Shown: piece after piece, positions 1-8,324 of the stretch
Position numbering within the stretch: position 1 is the first letter of the stretch
How the letters are laid out: each line of letters begins with the position of its first letter
Origin: Bacteroidota bacterium
GTDB taxonomy: Bacteria > Bacteroidota > Bacteroidia > JABDFU01
DNA length: 33,574 nucleotides
Direction of reading: 5' to 3'
Assembly (NCBI GenBank): GCA_016183775.1
Contig: JACPDY010000113.1
Span: 1 to 33,574, forward strand
Made by a program: the position numbers and the translations under genes
The notes under the pieces: model-generated
What the model was told of the DNA's origin: nothing
The model's database searches: none
Seen by the model: only the letters and a program-made list of their open reading frames with translations

Positions 1-184
1 GGGGTTGTAGAGGTTTATTTTTTTCCTCTAATTTTCACCTCAAGTCCTTATCTTTTTAATCTTAACTTTTTTATTATCAACCGTTTGTTGTCAATTTAAT
101 CCATAGCTCACGTTAAATAGGGTAATCACGAAAACCTCAACATCACTATTCACAATGGTTTGGTGATAAGTCGCATGTAAAAAA

Positions 185-220
185 GCCCCACAATGGCAAA
201 GAATTTGCGCAAAGTGGGGC
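185..220. repeat. Hairpin just before the decayed transposase
   Basis: GCCCCAC at 185-191 pairs perfectly with GTGGGGC at 214-220, with a 22-nt loop. It lies directly against the GTG that opens the transposase reading frame. It may be a structure of the insertion-sequence left end that limits read-through transcription or translation. The rest of 1-184 holds no gene I can recognise, only a small AGAGG/CCTCT hairpin near 9-29. Confidence 0.5.
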
Positions 221-1490
221 GTGAATCGCACCACAAATTTACTATTTTCTGACAAAGAATTACTAGATAAAAGTTTTTTACAAACCGATTTAGGCAAACT
301 TTATTTAGCCATTCCTTTTGACGAAATATCGAAAAAAATCCCTCCCACCCCTCACCAGCAAAGCTTAATGGGGTGCAAACCATGGTTTGATATAAAAGGA
401 GGTATAGCCCTTATGTTTTTGAAGCATTACTTGTGTATGAGTGATGCCATGCTCATTGATAGGATCAACACCGATTGGAGCATGCAACAATTTTGTGGCC
501 TATCACTAAAACCCTTTGAACGTATCCAGGATAAAAACTTACCCAGTAGTTGGCGAAGCTATTTGGGAGATCATTTAGATATAGAAGAACTTCAAAAGGT
601 TTTAGCCGGGTATTGGAAGCCACATATGGAAGATATCCGCATAGAAACAGTATGGTTTTATTCAATTGCAACGCGAAAAATTAGGCTTACGTAAAAGCCG
701 AAGCAATTATAAAAAGCACCTGCTTCTGTTTACAGATTATCAGAAAAAGCGCAAGAAGACAAAGCGACAAGAAAGGCGCACAAGGAAAAAACTATTGAAA
801 TTTTTATTCCGTTTAATGGAAGGTTGGGGCCTATTGAACAACAAATACATTATCACTCTATCTGTCCGTAAAACCAAGATGTTGGAGACAATAAAAAAAG
901 TATATGTTCAACAACATAAAAAGGCATACGGAGAAAAAGGAGCGACAATCGAAGATCGCATAGTATCCTTGAGCAAACCCTATATCCGCCCAATTATCAG
1001 AGGTAAGGAAGTAAAGCCAGTTGAGTTTGGTGCCAAAGTAAACAAACTAATGGTTGGCGGGATTGGTTTTATTGAACACCTGAGTTTTGATGCGTTTAAT
1101 GAAAGCACGCATTACCAGAACGGAATATATCTTCAGCGAAAATTGTTTGGCAAATGCACACACCACAGTGCAGATGCCATTTACGCAACAAACAAAAACA
1201 GAAAATATGCCACCGCTCAAAAAATACAAACCAATTTTATTCCAAAAGGAAAGCAGCAACAACAATACACAGCACAAGCTGATCAAATGCGAACAATACT
1301 CAACAAATACCGTTCAACAGTATTAGAAGGAAGTTTTGGCAATGAAAAAAATCACTACTTGCTCAATCGCATAAAAGCAAGGACAGAGCAAACAGAAAAG
1401 TGCTGGATATTTTTTGGAATGATGACTGCTAACGCTTCGATCATTGCAAATCGAATCGAAGAAAAACAAAAACTCGCCCGAGCAGCATAG
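221..1490 (+). pseudogene. Decayed IS1182/IS5-like DDE transposase
   Basis: Two reading frames together spell one transposase. The first (221-694, GTG start) carries the N-terminal region, with LLFSDKELLDKSFLQTDLGK near its start and a conserved WFDIKGGIALMFLKHYL stretch. The second (from about 664 to 1490) carries the catalytic core and C-terminus, including SADAIYATNKNRKYA, where the second Asp is expected, and GSFGNEKNHYLL, with the likely catalytic Glu. The frames join at about 660-666: the first frame reads WFYS and the second continues QLQREKLG. In relatives I recall, a segment with the first catalytic Asp (a DATCYES-like motif) lies just before this junction. Here it is missing, so about 25-30 codons seem deleted as well as the frame being shifted. 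The element should be immobile unless helped in trans. Exact IS family is uncertain because no clear terminal inverted repeats were found. Confidence 0.8.
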
Positions 1491-1790
1491 TAATCAACAC
1501 TTCATTAACAAAATCGTGCATCAAAATAACGTTGCATTTAAAAACTATTGCCTAAAAAGTAAAAATCCAAGCAGTATCAACAAAAGGACTCCGGTTATTA
1601 ACAATCGGAGCTTTGTGAAACAGAAATTTTATTGGAATTTATTGACCAGCAAGATTACAGGAAATCCCTATTTTAGGATATTGCCTGAATTTACGGGGTT
1701 TTGTATATTAGTTGCTGGTATTTATTTGTTAAGGTATCTCCCTACAATAAAAACTGCAGAATTCTTTAATTAAATTAATTATTTTAAATA
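1491..1790. other. Gene-free stretch after the transposase remnant
   Basis: No convincing gene. An open frame (1444-1773) overlaps the transposase 3' end and has low-complexity, Lys/Asn-rich composition, so I do not call it. CTCCG at 1589-1593 pairs with CGGAG at 1606-1610 and could be a weak terminator. CCCTATTT at 1667-1674 is the inverse complement of AAATAGGG at 114-121 on the other side of the transposase. This might be a trace of the IS ends, but eight bases are not enough to claim it. Confidence 0.4.
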
Positions 1791-2651
1791 ATGACCAGGT
1801 CGTTCCGACAATTGATTTTATTTATAAGCATATTTACTTATGAAACTCTCCATTCCCAAGAATTAAGAGATAAACTTATCAAATTAAGCGGAGACACTAT
1901 TGTATGTCGCATAACATTAATTAACGATAATAACATTTTCTTCGATTACAATTATAAGAAAGGAAAAATTAGAAATGAGTATTTAAGTACTCGAGAACTC
2001 AAGGGATATATTCTTGACACAAATAACAAAGCTGAAATATTAGCGAGAGGGATATTGAAGGACACTACTCATGGTAATTCTCAACGTCTTATACATATTG
2101 ATCAATCGTTTTGGAAACCAGAATATATTATCCTACTAAATAATGATACATTATATGGAGAAACAAGGATAACTGGAGATTGGACATCTGTTATGTTTAA
2201 AATGAAGGGAGAAAATGAAGAAAGACCATATACTAACTATAATATCAAGGAATTTTTGGAATCAAACATTGAGTACTTTTTTTTTAACGAACCACCTAAA
2301 AATTCCAGGGAAAACTTGGCATCAAAATTAGGGTATTTTGGCAATAGTTACCTTTTTTGGGCAACTGATATTTCGGGGCCCCTTTATCTTTTATATCGGG
2401 AAATAATGAAGGACTATCCCAATTCTGTTCCTGGCTTAAGCTCAGGCTCATATATCTCGAAAGAGTATACTTTGTATGTAAAGGGAAATACCCCAGCAAT
2501 AATCGATAAAGGGGAGTTTAGAGACAAAGTTTCTATATACTTTGAAGACTATCCTGAATTAGCTTTAAAAATAAAAAATAAAATTTATAGCTATGACGAT
2601 ATTGGAAAAATCGTAGAAGAGTATAATCGATGGAAACTAAAAAATAAATAG
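1791..2651 (+). CDS. Secreted protein of unknown function
   Basis: A 286-residue protein that I do not recognise as a named family. It starts with a likely signal peptide: positive charge at residues 3-6, a hydrophobic stretch LILFISIFTYETL, and a possible cleavage site around HSQ at 21-23. The mature part contains two similar motifs, SGDTIVCRITLINDNNIFF and, near residue 115, IILLNNDTLYGETR. These resemble the short 'quantity of D-T/L with beta-strand' repeats seen in many exported Bacteroidota proteins of unknown role. The C-terminus is charged and probably helical (KIVEEYNRWKLKNK). Its stop lies only 4 bases from the stop of the convergent glycosyltransferase gene, so the two transcripts probably overlap. 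It is more AT-rich than its neighbours and sits beside an IS remnant, so it may be a recent arrival. Confidence 0.6.
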   Translation: MTRSFRQLILFISIFTYETLHSQELRDKLIKLSGDTIVCRITLINDNNIFFDYNYKKGKIRNEYLSTRELKGYILDTNNKAEILARGILKDTTHGNSQRLIHIDQSFWKPEYIILLNNDTLYGETRITGDWTSVMFKMKGENEERPYTNYNIKEFLESNIEYFFFNEPPKNSRENLASKLGYFGNSYLFWATDISGPLYLLYREIMKDYPNSVPGLSSGSYISKEYTLYVKGNTPAIIDKGEFRDKVSIYFEDYPELALKIKNKIYSYDDIGKIVEEYNRWKLKNK

Positions 2652-2655
2652 CTAA

Positions 2656-3402
2656 TTATTTCCAGTACTGACTCAGCTTTAACAATGGCTTAAGAAAAAG
2701 GGTAAGGAAACCTGGGCGTAAACCATTTATTTTCCATGCTTTCCTGTCTTCCAGATTGGCTTTGATACGATTCAGAATTGTAATATTGCTTTTCCCTCCT
2801 ACCCGCATTTTAACAAGTACCTGGGGCAAATAGGCAATGCTTATTTTGTATCTATGAATAAAACGCAGCATTATTTCGTAATCCGCTGCTGATTTAAGTT
2901 CAGTATTAAATACACCATACTTATTGTATACCTCTTTCTTTACAAAAAAAGTCGGGTGTGGCGGCATCCAGCCATTAAAAAACAGCTCCTCACTATATTG
3001 GCCGGCCCGCCAGTTGCGGATTATTTTTTGCGTATTGCTTTTATCAACATAATGCAGATCGCCATAAACGGCTTCTACTGCATTGTTTGAAAAAGCACTC
3101 ACAACCTGCGAGATAATAGTTTGAGAAGGATAAAAGTCATCTGAATTTAAATTTCCGATAATGTCTCCTGTTGCGAGGGTTATGCCTTTATTAATAGCGT
3201 GGTAAAATCCTGCGTCAGGTTCGGAGATAATAGTGGCTATTCTGTTACGATACTTGCTTATTATATCAAGCGTCCCATCGGTTGAGCCGCCATCAATAAT
3301 AATATACTCCATATTCGGATGATCCTGAGATAAAACAGATCTGATGGTATCCTCTATGGTGGATTCACTATTCTTACAAGTAGTGATGATGGATACTTTC
3401 AA
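2656..3402 (-). CDS. Glycosyltransferase family 2
   Basis: A 248-residue GT-A fold glycosyltransferase, expected to move a sugar from a nucleotide-sugar donor to a surface polysaccharide or lipid-linked acceptor. Family signs are in order: KVSIITTCKNSESTIEDTI at the N-terminus, EYIIIDGGSTDGTLDII (nucleotide binding, residues about 33-49), SEPDAGFYHAINKGI (about 60-75), and the metal-binding NLNSDDFY (about 84-91) standing for the DxD motif. WMPPHPTFFVKKEVY and SAADYEIMLRF further on are typical of the WcaA-like/PGL-type subfamily. There are no membrane segments, so it is probably cytoplasmic or peripheral. The start appears to be TTG at 3402: the peptide begins exactly where family members begin, and no ATG lies upstream before an in-frame stop. 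It stands alone, with no other polysaccharide genes beside it, so the acceptor cannot be guessed. Confidence 0.85.
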   Translation of the reverse strand: MKVSIITTCKNSESTIEDTIRSVLSQDHPNMEYIIIDGGSTDGTLDIISKYRNRIATIISEPDAGFYHAINKGITLATGDIIGNLNSDDFYPSQTIISQVVSAFSNNAVEAVYGDLHYVDKSNTQKIIRNWRAGQYSEELFFNGWMPPHPTFFVKKEVYNKYGVFNTELKSAADYEIMLRFIHRYKISIAYLPQVLVKMRVGGKSNITILNRIKANLEDRKAWKINGLRPGFLTLFLKPLLKLSQYWK

Positions 3403-3418
3403 AGGAAATTAGTTATTG

Positions 3419-3500
3419 GTTGATAGTTGTTAGTTGTCGGGGGCAAGTACCTCATTCCAAACTTCTCATCCAACAACTGACAACCAACAACAGACAACTA
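3419..3500 (-). terminator. Inverted-repeat region after pntB
   Basis: TAGTTGTC at 3431-3438 pairs perfectly with GACAACTA at 3493-3500. The flanking GTT/AAC-rich sequence makes an alternative pairing with GACAACC near 3480-3486. It lies just downstream of the pntB stop (minus strand), so it could end the transhydrogenase transcript. No long T-run follows. A similar TAGTT-rich stretch recurs at about 8178-8205, so this may instead be a dispersed intergenic repeat. Confidence 0.4.
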
Positions 3501-3501
3501 T

Positions 3502-4929
3502 TTACAAAGTTTTAATTTCTGCAACTAGTTCGGTCAGCGCTTTCTTGGCATCACCAAAGAACATGCTTGTTTTCGGATCGTAGAACAGGTCGTTCTCGAT
3601 ACCGGCATAACCGGCATTCATACTGCGTTTGTTAACGATAATGTTTTTTGCTTTATCAACTTCCAATATCGGCATACCATAGATCGGTGAACTTGGATTG
3701 CTTTTAGCAGCGGGATTTACAACATCGTTTGCACCAACAACGAGCACAACATCTGTATTTTCAAGTTCCGGATTTATTTCATCCATCTCAACCAACTTGC
3801 CGTAATCAACATTCGACTCGGCCAACAAAACGTTCATATGGCCGGGCATACGTCCCGCCACAGGGTGAATAGCGTATTTTACCTCAACGCCACGTTCTTC
3901 CAGCAACATTTCCAGTTCGTGAATAATATGCTGAGCCTGGGCTACCGCTAAACCATAACCAGGAACAATTACAACTCTTTTAGAGTAGTTCATTAAAATA
4001 GCAAGATCGGAAACAGTGATGTCTTTGATATTACCTTTTGCACCACCGGTATCCGCTGTATCGCTACTTGCACCAAAGGCACCGAAAATAACGTTACTCA
4101 ACGGACGGTTCATCGCTTTACACATTACCAACGTAAGCAAGGTGCCGGCCGAACCAACTAATATACCTCCGGTTAACATTACTTTATTATCATACAAAAA
4201 TCCACCAAATGCTGCAGCCAAACCTGTAAATGAGTTCAATAATGAAATAACAACAGGCATATCAGCACCACCAATAGGAATAACAAACATTACCCCATAA
4301 AACAGAGCAGCCGCAAATAACAAGTATACAAGCATTAAGTTGCCGCCTGTCATGATCAAATACCCCGCAAAGGCAAACACAGCCAACATAATGATCGTAT
4401 TGATAATATTATAGCTTGGCAAGCGGATAGGTTTTGCCATCGTTCCATTCAGCTTTAAAAATGCAATAACGCTACCGGAAAAAGAAACACTTCCAATCAC
4501 CAAACCTGCCATAATTGAAAGTAATGTTCCATGACTTGCAGCTTCACCTGAATGAGACAAATGATTAAACTCGATCAACGATATTAACGCCGCACAAGCT
4601 CCACCCATACCATTGAACATTGATACCAACTCGGGCATTTTGGTCATTTGTACTTTTTTAGCCGTCATCCAACCAATAACAGTACCGATAAGAATTGCCA
4701 GGAAAATAAGTCCATAAATCATACCTGGCACCTGGTAATCTGAAATCACCTGGCCGGTTTCATCTTTCTTAACAAAAAGAAAAATTGTACCAAGGATGGC
4801 TAAAGTCATACCTGCGGCGCCAATAAGGTTTCCCTTACGGGCTGTTTTTGCGTTTCCCATCATCTTTAATCCGATGATAAATGTTACCGATCCAATGAGG
4901 TATATAATTCCCAGAATGTGTCCAGACAT
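3502..4929 (-). CDS. pntB: NAD(P) transhydrogenase subunit beta
   Basis: The 475-residue beta subunit of the proton-translocating transhydrogenase, which uses the proton gradient to reduce NADP+ with NADH. The N-terminal ~280 residues form the membrane domain II, with many hydrophobic helices. The C-terminal ~180 residues form the NADP(H)-binding domain III, with VIVPGYGLAVAQAQHI, HPVAGRMPGHMNVLLAE, VVLVVGANDVVNPAA and KRSMNAGYAGIENDLFY all intact. Length is normal for the family. It is the last gene of the pntA1-pntA2-pntB set, 30 bases after pntA2, and probably cotranscribed from the promoter before pntA1. The product sits in the inner membrane and would supply NADPH for biosynthesis and thiol reduction. 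Confidence 0.97.
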   Translation of the reverse strand: MSGHILGIIYLIGSVTFIIGLKMMGNAKTARKGNLIGAAGMTLAILGTIFLFVKKDETGQVISDYQVPGMIYGLIFLAILIGTVIGWMTAKKVQMTKMPELVSMFNGMGGACAALISLIEFNHLSHSGEAASHGTLLSIMAGLVIGSVSFSGSVIAFLKLNGTMAKPIRLPSYNIINTIIMLAVFAFAGYLIMTGGNLMLVYLLFAAALFYGVMFVIPIGGADMPVVISLLNSFTGLAAAFGGFLYDNKVMLTGGILVGSAGTLLTLVMCKAMNRPLSNVIFGAFGASSDTADTGGAKGNIKDITVSDLAILMNYSKRVVIVPGYGLAVAQAQHIIHELEMLLEERGVEVKYAIHPVAGRMPGHMNVLLAESNVDYGKLVEMDEINPELENTDVVLVVGANDVVNPAAKSNPSSPIYGMPILEVDKAKNIIVNKRSMNAGYAGIENDLFYDPKTSMFFGDAKKALTELVAEIKTL

Positions 4930-4959
4930 AACTTATTGAGTTATTGTTTACTTATAAAT

Positions 4960-5265
4960 TTATTTTTTCTTAAACATTTCAAGCATGCGATCGGTAACAA
5001 CAAAGCCTCCGACAACGTTGAGTGTTCCGAGTATCACAGCAAGAAATCCCAATGCCAAAGCAACGTAATTATCGGCTGCGGTATTAAGCATCACATAAAT
5101 AGCACCTACAATTACCACTCCATGAATTGCATTTGCACCACTCATTAAAGGTGTATGAAGTACAGTTGGCACACCGCCGATAACTTCAATGCCAACGAAA
5201 ATGGACAGAACGATAAAATAAATCATCTCTTCGTGCTGGCTGATAAAACTTAAAAGGTTTTCCAT
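4960..5265 (-). CDS. pntA2: NAD(P) transhydrogenase alpha subunit, membrane part
   Basis: A 101-residue membrane protein corresponding to the C-terminal, domain-II part of PntA. In many bacteria outside the enterics PntA is split in two genes, and that is the arrangement here. Three to four hydrophobic helices are visible (MIYFIVLSIFVGIEVIGG, GVVIVGAIYVMLN, YVALALGFLAVILGTLNVVGG). The conserved TVLHTPLMSGANAIHG segment and the GTLNVVGGFVVTDRMLEMF ending are typical of this subunit. Flanked by pntB (30 bases downstream) and pntA1 (57 bases upstream) on the same strand. It pairs with PntB to make the proton channel. Confidence 0.95.
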   Translation of the reverse strand: MENLLSFISQHEEMIYFIVLSIFVGIEVIGGVPTVLHTPLMSGANAIHGVVIVGAIYVMLNTAADNYVALALGFLAVILGTLNVVGGFVVTDRMLEMFKKK

Positions 5266-5322
5266 GTTTTATTAATTTGCGTTTATATTCTTCTCCCGTA
5301 AAAACGGGCAAAATGACACTAC

Positions 5323-6453
5323 TTATACTGTTGCTGCTTTTTTAACACTTGGGTGAACAGCTTGTCCTTTATACACAATGAGTGAGCCTTTGGTCACATC
5401 TTCTTCCATCTCCCACTTGAACTTGTCTTTATCAGCCAGGTGATAAAATAAGGTTTGAATATTCTTTGCATACAGGTCGCTGGCATTCATTGGCAGGAGG
5501 CTTGGTATATTACCTTCTCCCAAAATCGTAACGCCATACTTCTGAACTGTTTTATTTAATTCGCTGCCTACAACATTTCCGCCTTGTTCAACAGCCATAT
5601 CAACTATCACTGAACCGAAACGCATACTTTTTACCATCTCTTCGGTAACAAGCAATGGGGCTTTCTTTCCCGGTATAAGCGCTGTGGTAATAACGATATC
5701 AGCTTCTTTAACGTGTTTTGCAACCAACTCCTGCTGCATTTTCAAGAACTCTTCAGATACACCTTTCACGTAACCACCCTCAATTTTAATGCTGGCATCA
5801 CCTTTCATCTCAATGAATTTTCCGCCAAGAGATTGAACCTGTTCCTTTGTTTCAGGACGAATGTCGCTTACTTCCACTACAGCACCCAAACGTTTTGCGG
5901 TTGCAATAGCCTGAAGACCGGCGACACCGGCACCAAAGATCACCACTTTCGAGGGACGGATTGTTCCCGCGGCAGTGGTCATCATAGGTAATATTTTTCC
6001 AATGGTATCCGCAGCAAGTAACACCGCTTTATAACCTGCAAGGTTAGCCTGTGAACTAAGTGCGTCCATTTTCTGAGCTCTTGAAATACGTGGTACGGCA
6101 TCCATTGAGAAAGCCGAAATACCCGCTTTTTCGCACGCACTAACCAATTCAGGGTTTGTAGCTGCGAACATAAATGAAATAAGAACTGCTTCCTTTTTCA
6201 TTTTAGCAACTTCATCAGGTGCAGGAGCATTCACTTTAAGCACCACATCGGCTTCGGAATAAAGTTTTGATTTATCCGAAGTTAATTGAGCTCCGGCGGC
6301 ACTGTAAGACTCGTCAGAGAAAAAAGAATTGAGTCCCGCTCCGTTTTCAACAACTACCTCAAAACCTTTTTTAACGAAATCTTTAATAACATCAGGGGAG
6401 AGTGCAACCCTGTTTTCTTTGAATTTTGTTTCTTTTGGAATGGCGATCTTCAT
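5323..6453 (-). CDS. pntA: NAD(P) transhydrogenase alpha subunit, NAD(H)-binding part
   Basis: The 376-residue cytoplasmic domain I of transhydrogenase, which binds NADH and passes hydride to NADP+ on PntB. Visible motifs are MKIAIPKETKFKENRVALS at the N-terminus, the RISRAQKMDALSSQANLAGY loop, the dinucleotide-binding VVIFGAGVAGLQAIATAKRLGA with downstream EVSDIRPE, and ITTALIPGKKAPLLV and VIVDMAVEQGGNV near the end. The domain belongs to the alanine dehydrogenase/PntA fold. The reading frame stays open up to 6507, but the family always starts at MKIAIPKE. A promoter-like pair at 6477-6508 also lies inside the longer version, so the ATG at 6453 is chosen. First gene of the three-gene transhydrogenase operon. 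Confidence 0.95.
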   Translation of the reverse strand: MKIAIPKETKFKENRVALSPDVIKDFVKKGFEVVVENGAGLNSFFSDESYSAAGAQLTSDKSKLYSEADVVLKVNAPAPDEVAKMKKEAVLISFMFAATNPELVSACEKAGISAFSMDAVPRISRAQKMDALSSQANLAGYKAVLLAADTIGKILPMMTTAAGTIRPSKVVIFGAGVAGLQAIATAKRLGAVVEVSDIRPETKEQVQSLGGKFIEMKGDASIKIEGGYVKGVSEEFLKMQQELVAKHVKEADIVITTALIPGKKAPLLVTEEMVKSMRFGSVIVDMAVEQGGNVVGSELNKTVQKYGVTILGEGNIPSLLPMNASDLYAKNIQTLFYHLADKDKFKWEMEEDVTKGSLIVYKGQAVHPSVKKAATV

Positions 6454-6476
6454 CAGGAATAAGAAATTTAGGTGTA

Positions 6477-6508
6477 CGAAAGTAGTAAATAATTGACTTT
6501 GCAACAAA
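6477..6508 (-). promoter_or_regulatory. Bacteroidota-type promoter of pntA operon
   Basis: On the minus strand TTTG (complement of 6505-6508) is followed after exactly 20 bases by TACTTTCG (complement of 6477-6484). This fits the Bacteroidota -33 TTTG and -7 TAnnTTTG consensus with one mismatch. Transcription should start a few bases downstream, leaving a short leader before the ATG at 6453. Confidence 0.6.
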
Positions 6509-6579
6509 ACTTAGTACATACTACGGAGATTGTCTGATTAATGCTTAAAAAAGTACGACAAAATGAAATTTATTATCCT

Positions 6580-8067
6580 TTAAAGACGTTCCATTGGTAT
6601 AATAATACCATCTACACAACGATAACATTTCAATTTATCCTTAAAAACAGACGACTTAAAAACCGATTTTCCAAGCAACATACGCACCCCCTCTTGTATT
6701 CCTTCTATTATTGAGGGGTGAGGATGAAGCATTTCGGCCAATTCCCGTACTCCCTTATTCATTGATATAAGAAGCGCAACAGCCTGGATGGCGCTTGAGG
6801 CATGTTCACCCACCACACGCATTCCTAATATACGCATGTCATCATCATCTGAAACAAGTATTTTGAAAAACCCCTGTGTTTTACGCATGGCAATGGCTCG
6901 AGCAATGCAGGAATAGTCAATTTTCACTACTCTGAAATTAAGCTTTTTTTCAAGTGCCTGCTGCTCATTTAACCCAACTGTAGCTACTTCAGGATTTAAA
7001 AACATGATGGATGATAAATTGTCGAAATTAAGTTTGCGCCTGTTATTTGCATAGATCCGCTCAACAGCGTAACGACCGCCCATTTCCCCAACGTTCACAA
7101 GGGCTATATTCGCCGATATATCACCTACAGCATATATATTTGGAACAGTTGTCTGCGTATCCTCCTGGGCCACAAAACCACGTTCGTCAACTTTAACCCC
7201 TGCTTCCTGCAAGCCAATATTATCCGTATTCGGAACACGACCTACTGAGATCAGCGCCTTCTCAACGCGATGCACCTCTTTATGTCCATCCTTATATGAT
7301 AATTCGTACTCGACCTTTCCGTCCACAATTCCCATTCGTACGAGGCTCGAGTTTTTGTGAATAGTTACTCCGTTCTTCTCGAGGTTAGATGCCACGAAAC
7401 CTGCCACATCTTCATCCTCGAAAGGAAGAATACGATCAGCTTTATCAATTAAAAAAACTTTTGTTTTACCGAGGTTTGAAAAAATTGTCGCGAATTCGCA
7501 ACCAATAACTCCGGCACCAAGCACTACAATACTCTCGGGAGCATCTGCAAATGAAGCGACACCATCGCTGGTAACAATTATCTTTTCATCAATAGGAATG
7601 GTTGGCAATTTGCGCGGACGGCTGCCTGTTGCTATGATAATATTATCGGTATAGATCGTCTTTTCTTCATTCGCTTTTATGATTTTCACTTCATTCTTAT
7701 TCATTAATTTCCCTACACCTCTTTCATGATAAAAAAGCTTGCTTTCCGTTTCGGTTTGCAAAAGCTTGAGATGTACTGCCAACTGAAATTTACGATCAAA
7801 GACAGCTTCATTCATCACTTTGATCATGTCGTTATAACCAACTTCAAGGTTCACGTTCGAAAGAGCTTTTAAGTCGGAACGCACTGCCGCGAACTTGTTT
7901 GAGAATTCCCACATTGCTTTGGAGGAAAGCGCTCCATTATAAAGGCCCGCTCCCCCGATCTTATCCTGCTCAATAAGCAAAACCTTTTTACGATAATCGA
8001 TGGCACGCATAGCAGCAGCATAGCCTGATGGCCCGCCGCCAATAATACAGAGATCGTATTTTTCCAT
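6580..8067 (-). CDS. Lpd/SthA-like flavoprotein lacking the redox disulfide
   Basis: A 495-residue FAD- and NAD(P)-binding protein of the pyridine nucleotide-disulfide oxidoreductase class I fold. The FAD motif CIIGGGPSGYAAAMRA (7-22), the NAD(P) motif VVLGAGVIGCEFATIF (about 180-195), the second FAD motif IYAVGDISANIALVN (about 313-327) and the dimerisation domain with LHPHPSIIEG (about 444-453) are all present. The active-site segment reads GGAGLYNGALSSK (38-50) where dihydrolipoamide dehydrogenase has GGTCLNVGCIPSK, so both redox cysteines are Gly41 and Ala46. Soluble transhydrogenase SthA also lacks a normal pair. A CxxC pair (Cys481, Cys484) sits in an extended C-terminal tail. It lies upstream of pntA on the same strand, 126 bases from the pntA ATG, which suggests a role in pyridine nucleotide balance. 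Not a normal E3 enzyme; the substrate is unknown. Confidence 0.85.
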   Translation of the reverse strand: MEKYDLCIIGGGPSGYAAAMRAIDYRKKVLLIEQDKIGGAGLYNGALSSKAMWEFSNKFAAVRSDLKALSNVNLEVGYNDMIKVMNEAVFDRKFQLAVHLKLLQTETESKLFYHERGVGKLMNKNEVKIIKANEEKTIYTDNIIIATGSRPRKLPTIPIDEKIIVTSDGVASFADAPESIVVLGAGVIGCEFATIFSNLGKTKVFLIDKADRILPFEDEDVAGFVASNLEKNGVTIHKNSSLVRMGIVDGKVEYELSYKDGHKEVHRVEKALISVGRVPNTDNIGLQEAGVKVDERGFVAQEDTQTTVPNIYAVGDISANIALVNVGEMGGRYAVERIYANNRRKLNFDNLSSIMFLNPEVATVGLNEQQALEKKLNFRVVKIDYSCIARAIAMRKTQGFFKILVSDDDDMRILGMRVVGEHASSAIQAVALLISMNKGVRELAEMLHPHPSIIEGIQEGVRMLLGKSVFKSSVFKDKLKCYRCVDGIIIPMERL

Positions 8068-8120
8068 AATGCTTACCTTTAGTATCGATCAAAAATAGGA
8101 AAAAAAGGGAGAAGGGGCCA

Positions 8121-8148
8121 TGCCTACGCTGAAGAGCTTCGGCAGGCA
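8121..8148. repeat. REP-like hairpin upstream of the flavoprotein
   Basis: TGCCT at 8121-8125 pairs with AGGCA at 8144-8148, and GCTGAAG pairs with CTTCGGC inside it, with a two-base bulge. The element sits in the divergent intergenic region between the flavoprotein and the hydrolase, followed by purine-rich GAGGGACGAGGG sequence. It has the look of a dispersed intergenic repeat rather than a terminator, since both flanking genes point away from it. Confidence 0.45.
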
Positions 8149-8260
8149 GACGAAGGGCGAGGGACGAGGGAAAAGGAGAGTAGTTAGTTGTTGGTTCTTA
8201 GTTGACAAGCGGCAAAAAATAAAAATCAAAGCGTCCTATTTCTAAAATTCACAAAACTTA

Positions 8261-8291
8261 TTTATCCGGCCTAATATGTTTAGTACTTTTG
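8261..8291 (+). promoter_or_regulatory. Bacteroidota-type promoter of the SGNH hydrolase
   Basis: TACTTTTG at 8284-8291 matches the -7 consensus TAnnTTTG exactly. TTTA at 8261-8264, 19 bases upstream, matches three of four bases of the -33 TTTG. Transcription starting just after 8291 would give a leader of about 30 bases to the ATG at 8325. It also rules out the in-frame TTG at 8289, which lies inside the -7 element. Confidence 0.5.
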
Positions 8292-8324
8292 GGTGGTACC
8301 TCATTTAAACCGTTCGACAATACA

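Noticed and set aside
1444-1773. Open frame of 109 residues overlapping the transposase end
   Set aside because: Overlaps the transposase coding end, Lys/Asn-rich, no motif. Likely read-through of non-coding IS DNA.
6454-6507. Longer version of PntA starting at 6507
   Set aside because: The extra residues are not family-like and the predicted promoter lies inside them.
8289-8324. TTG start for the SGNH hydrolase
   Set aside because: It sits inside a perfect -7 element; the ATG at 8325 fits the family start.
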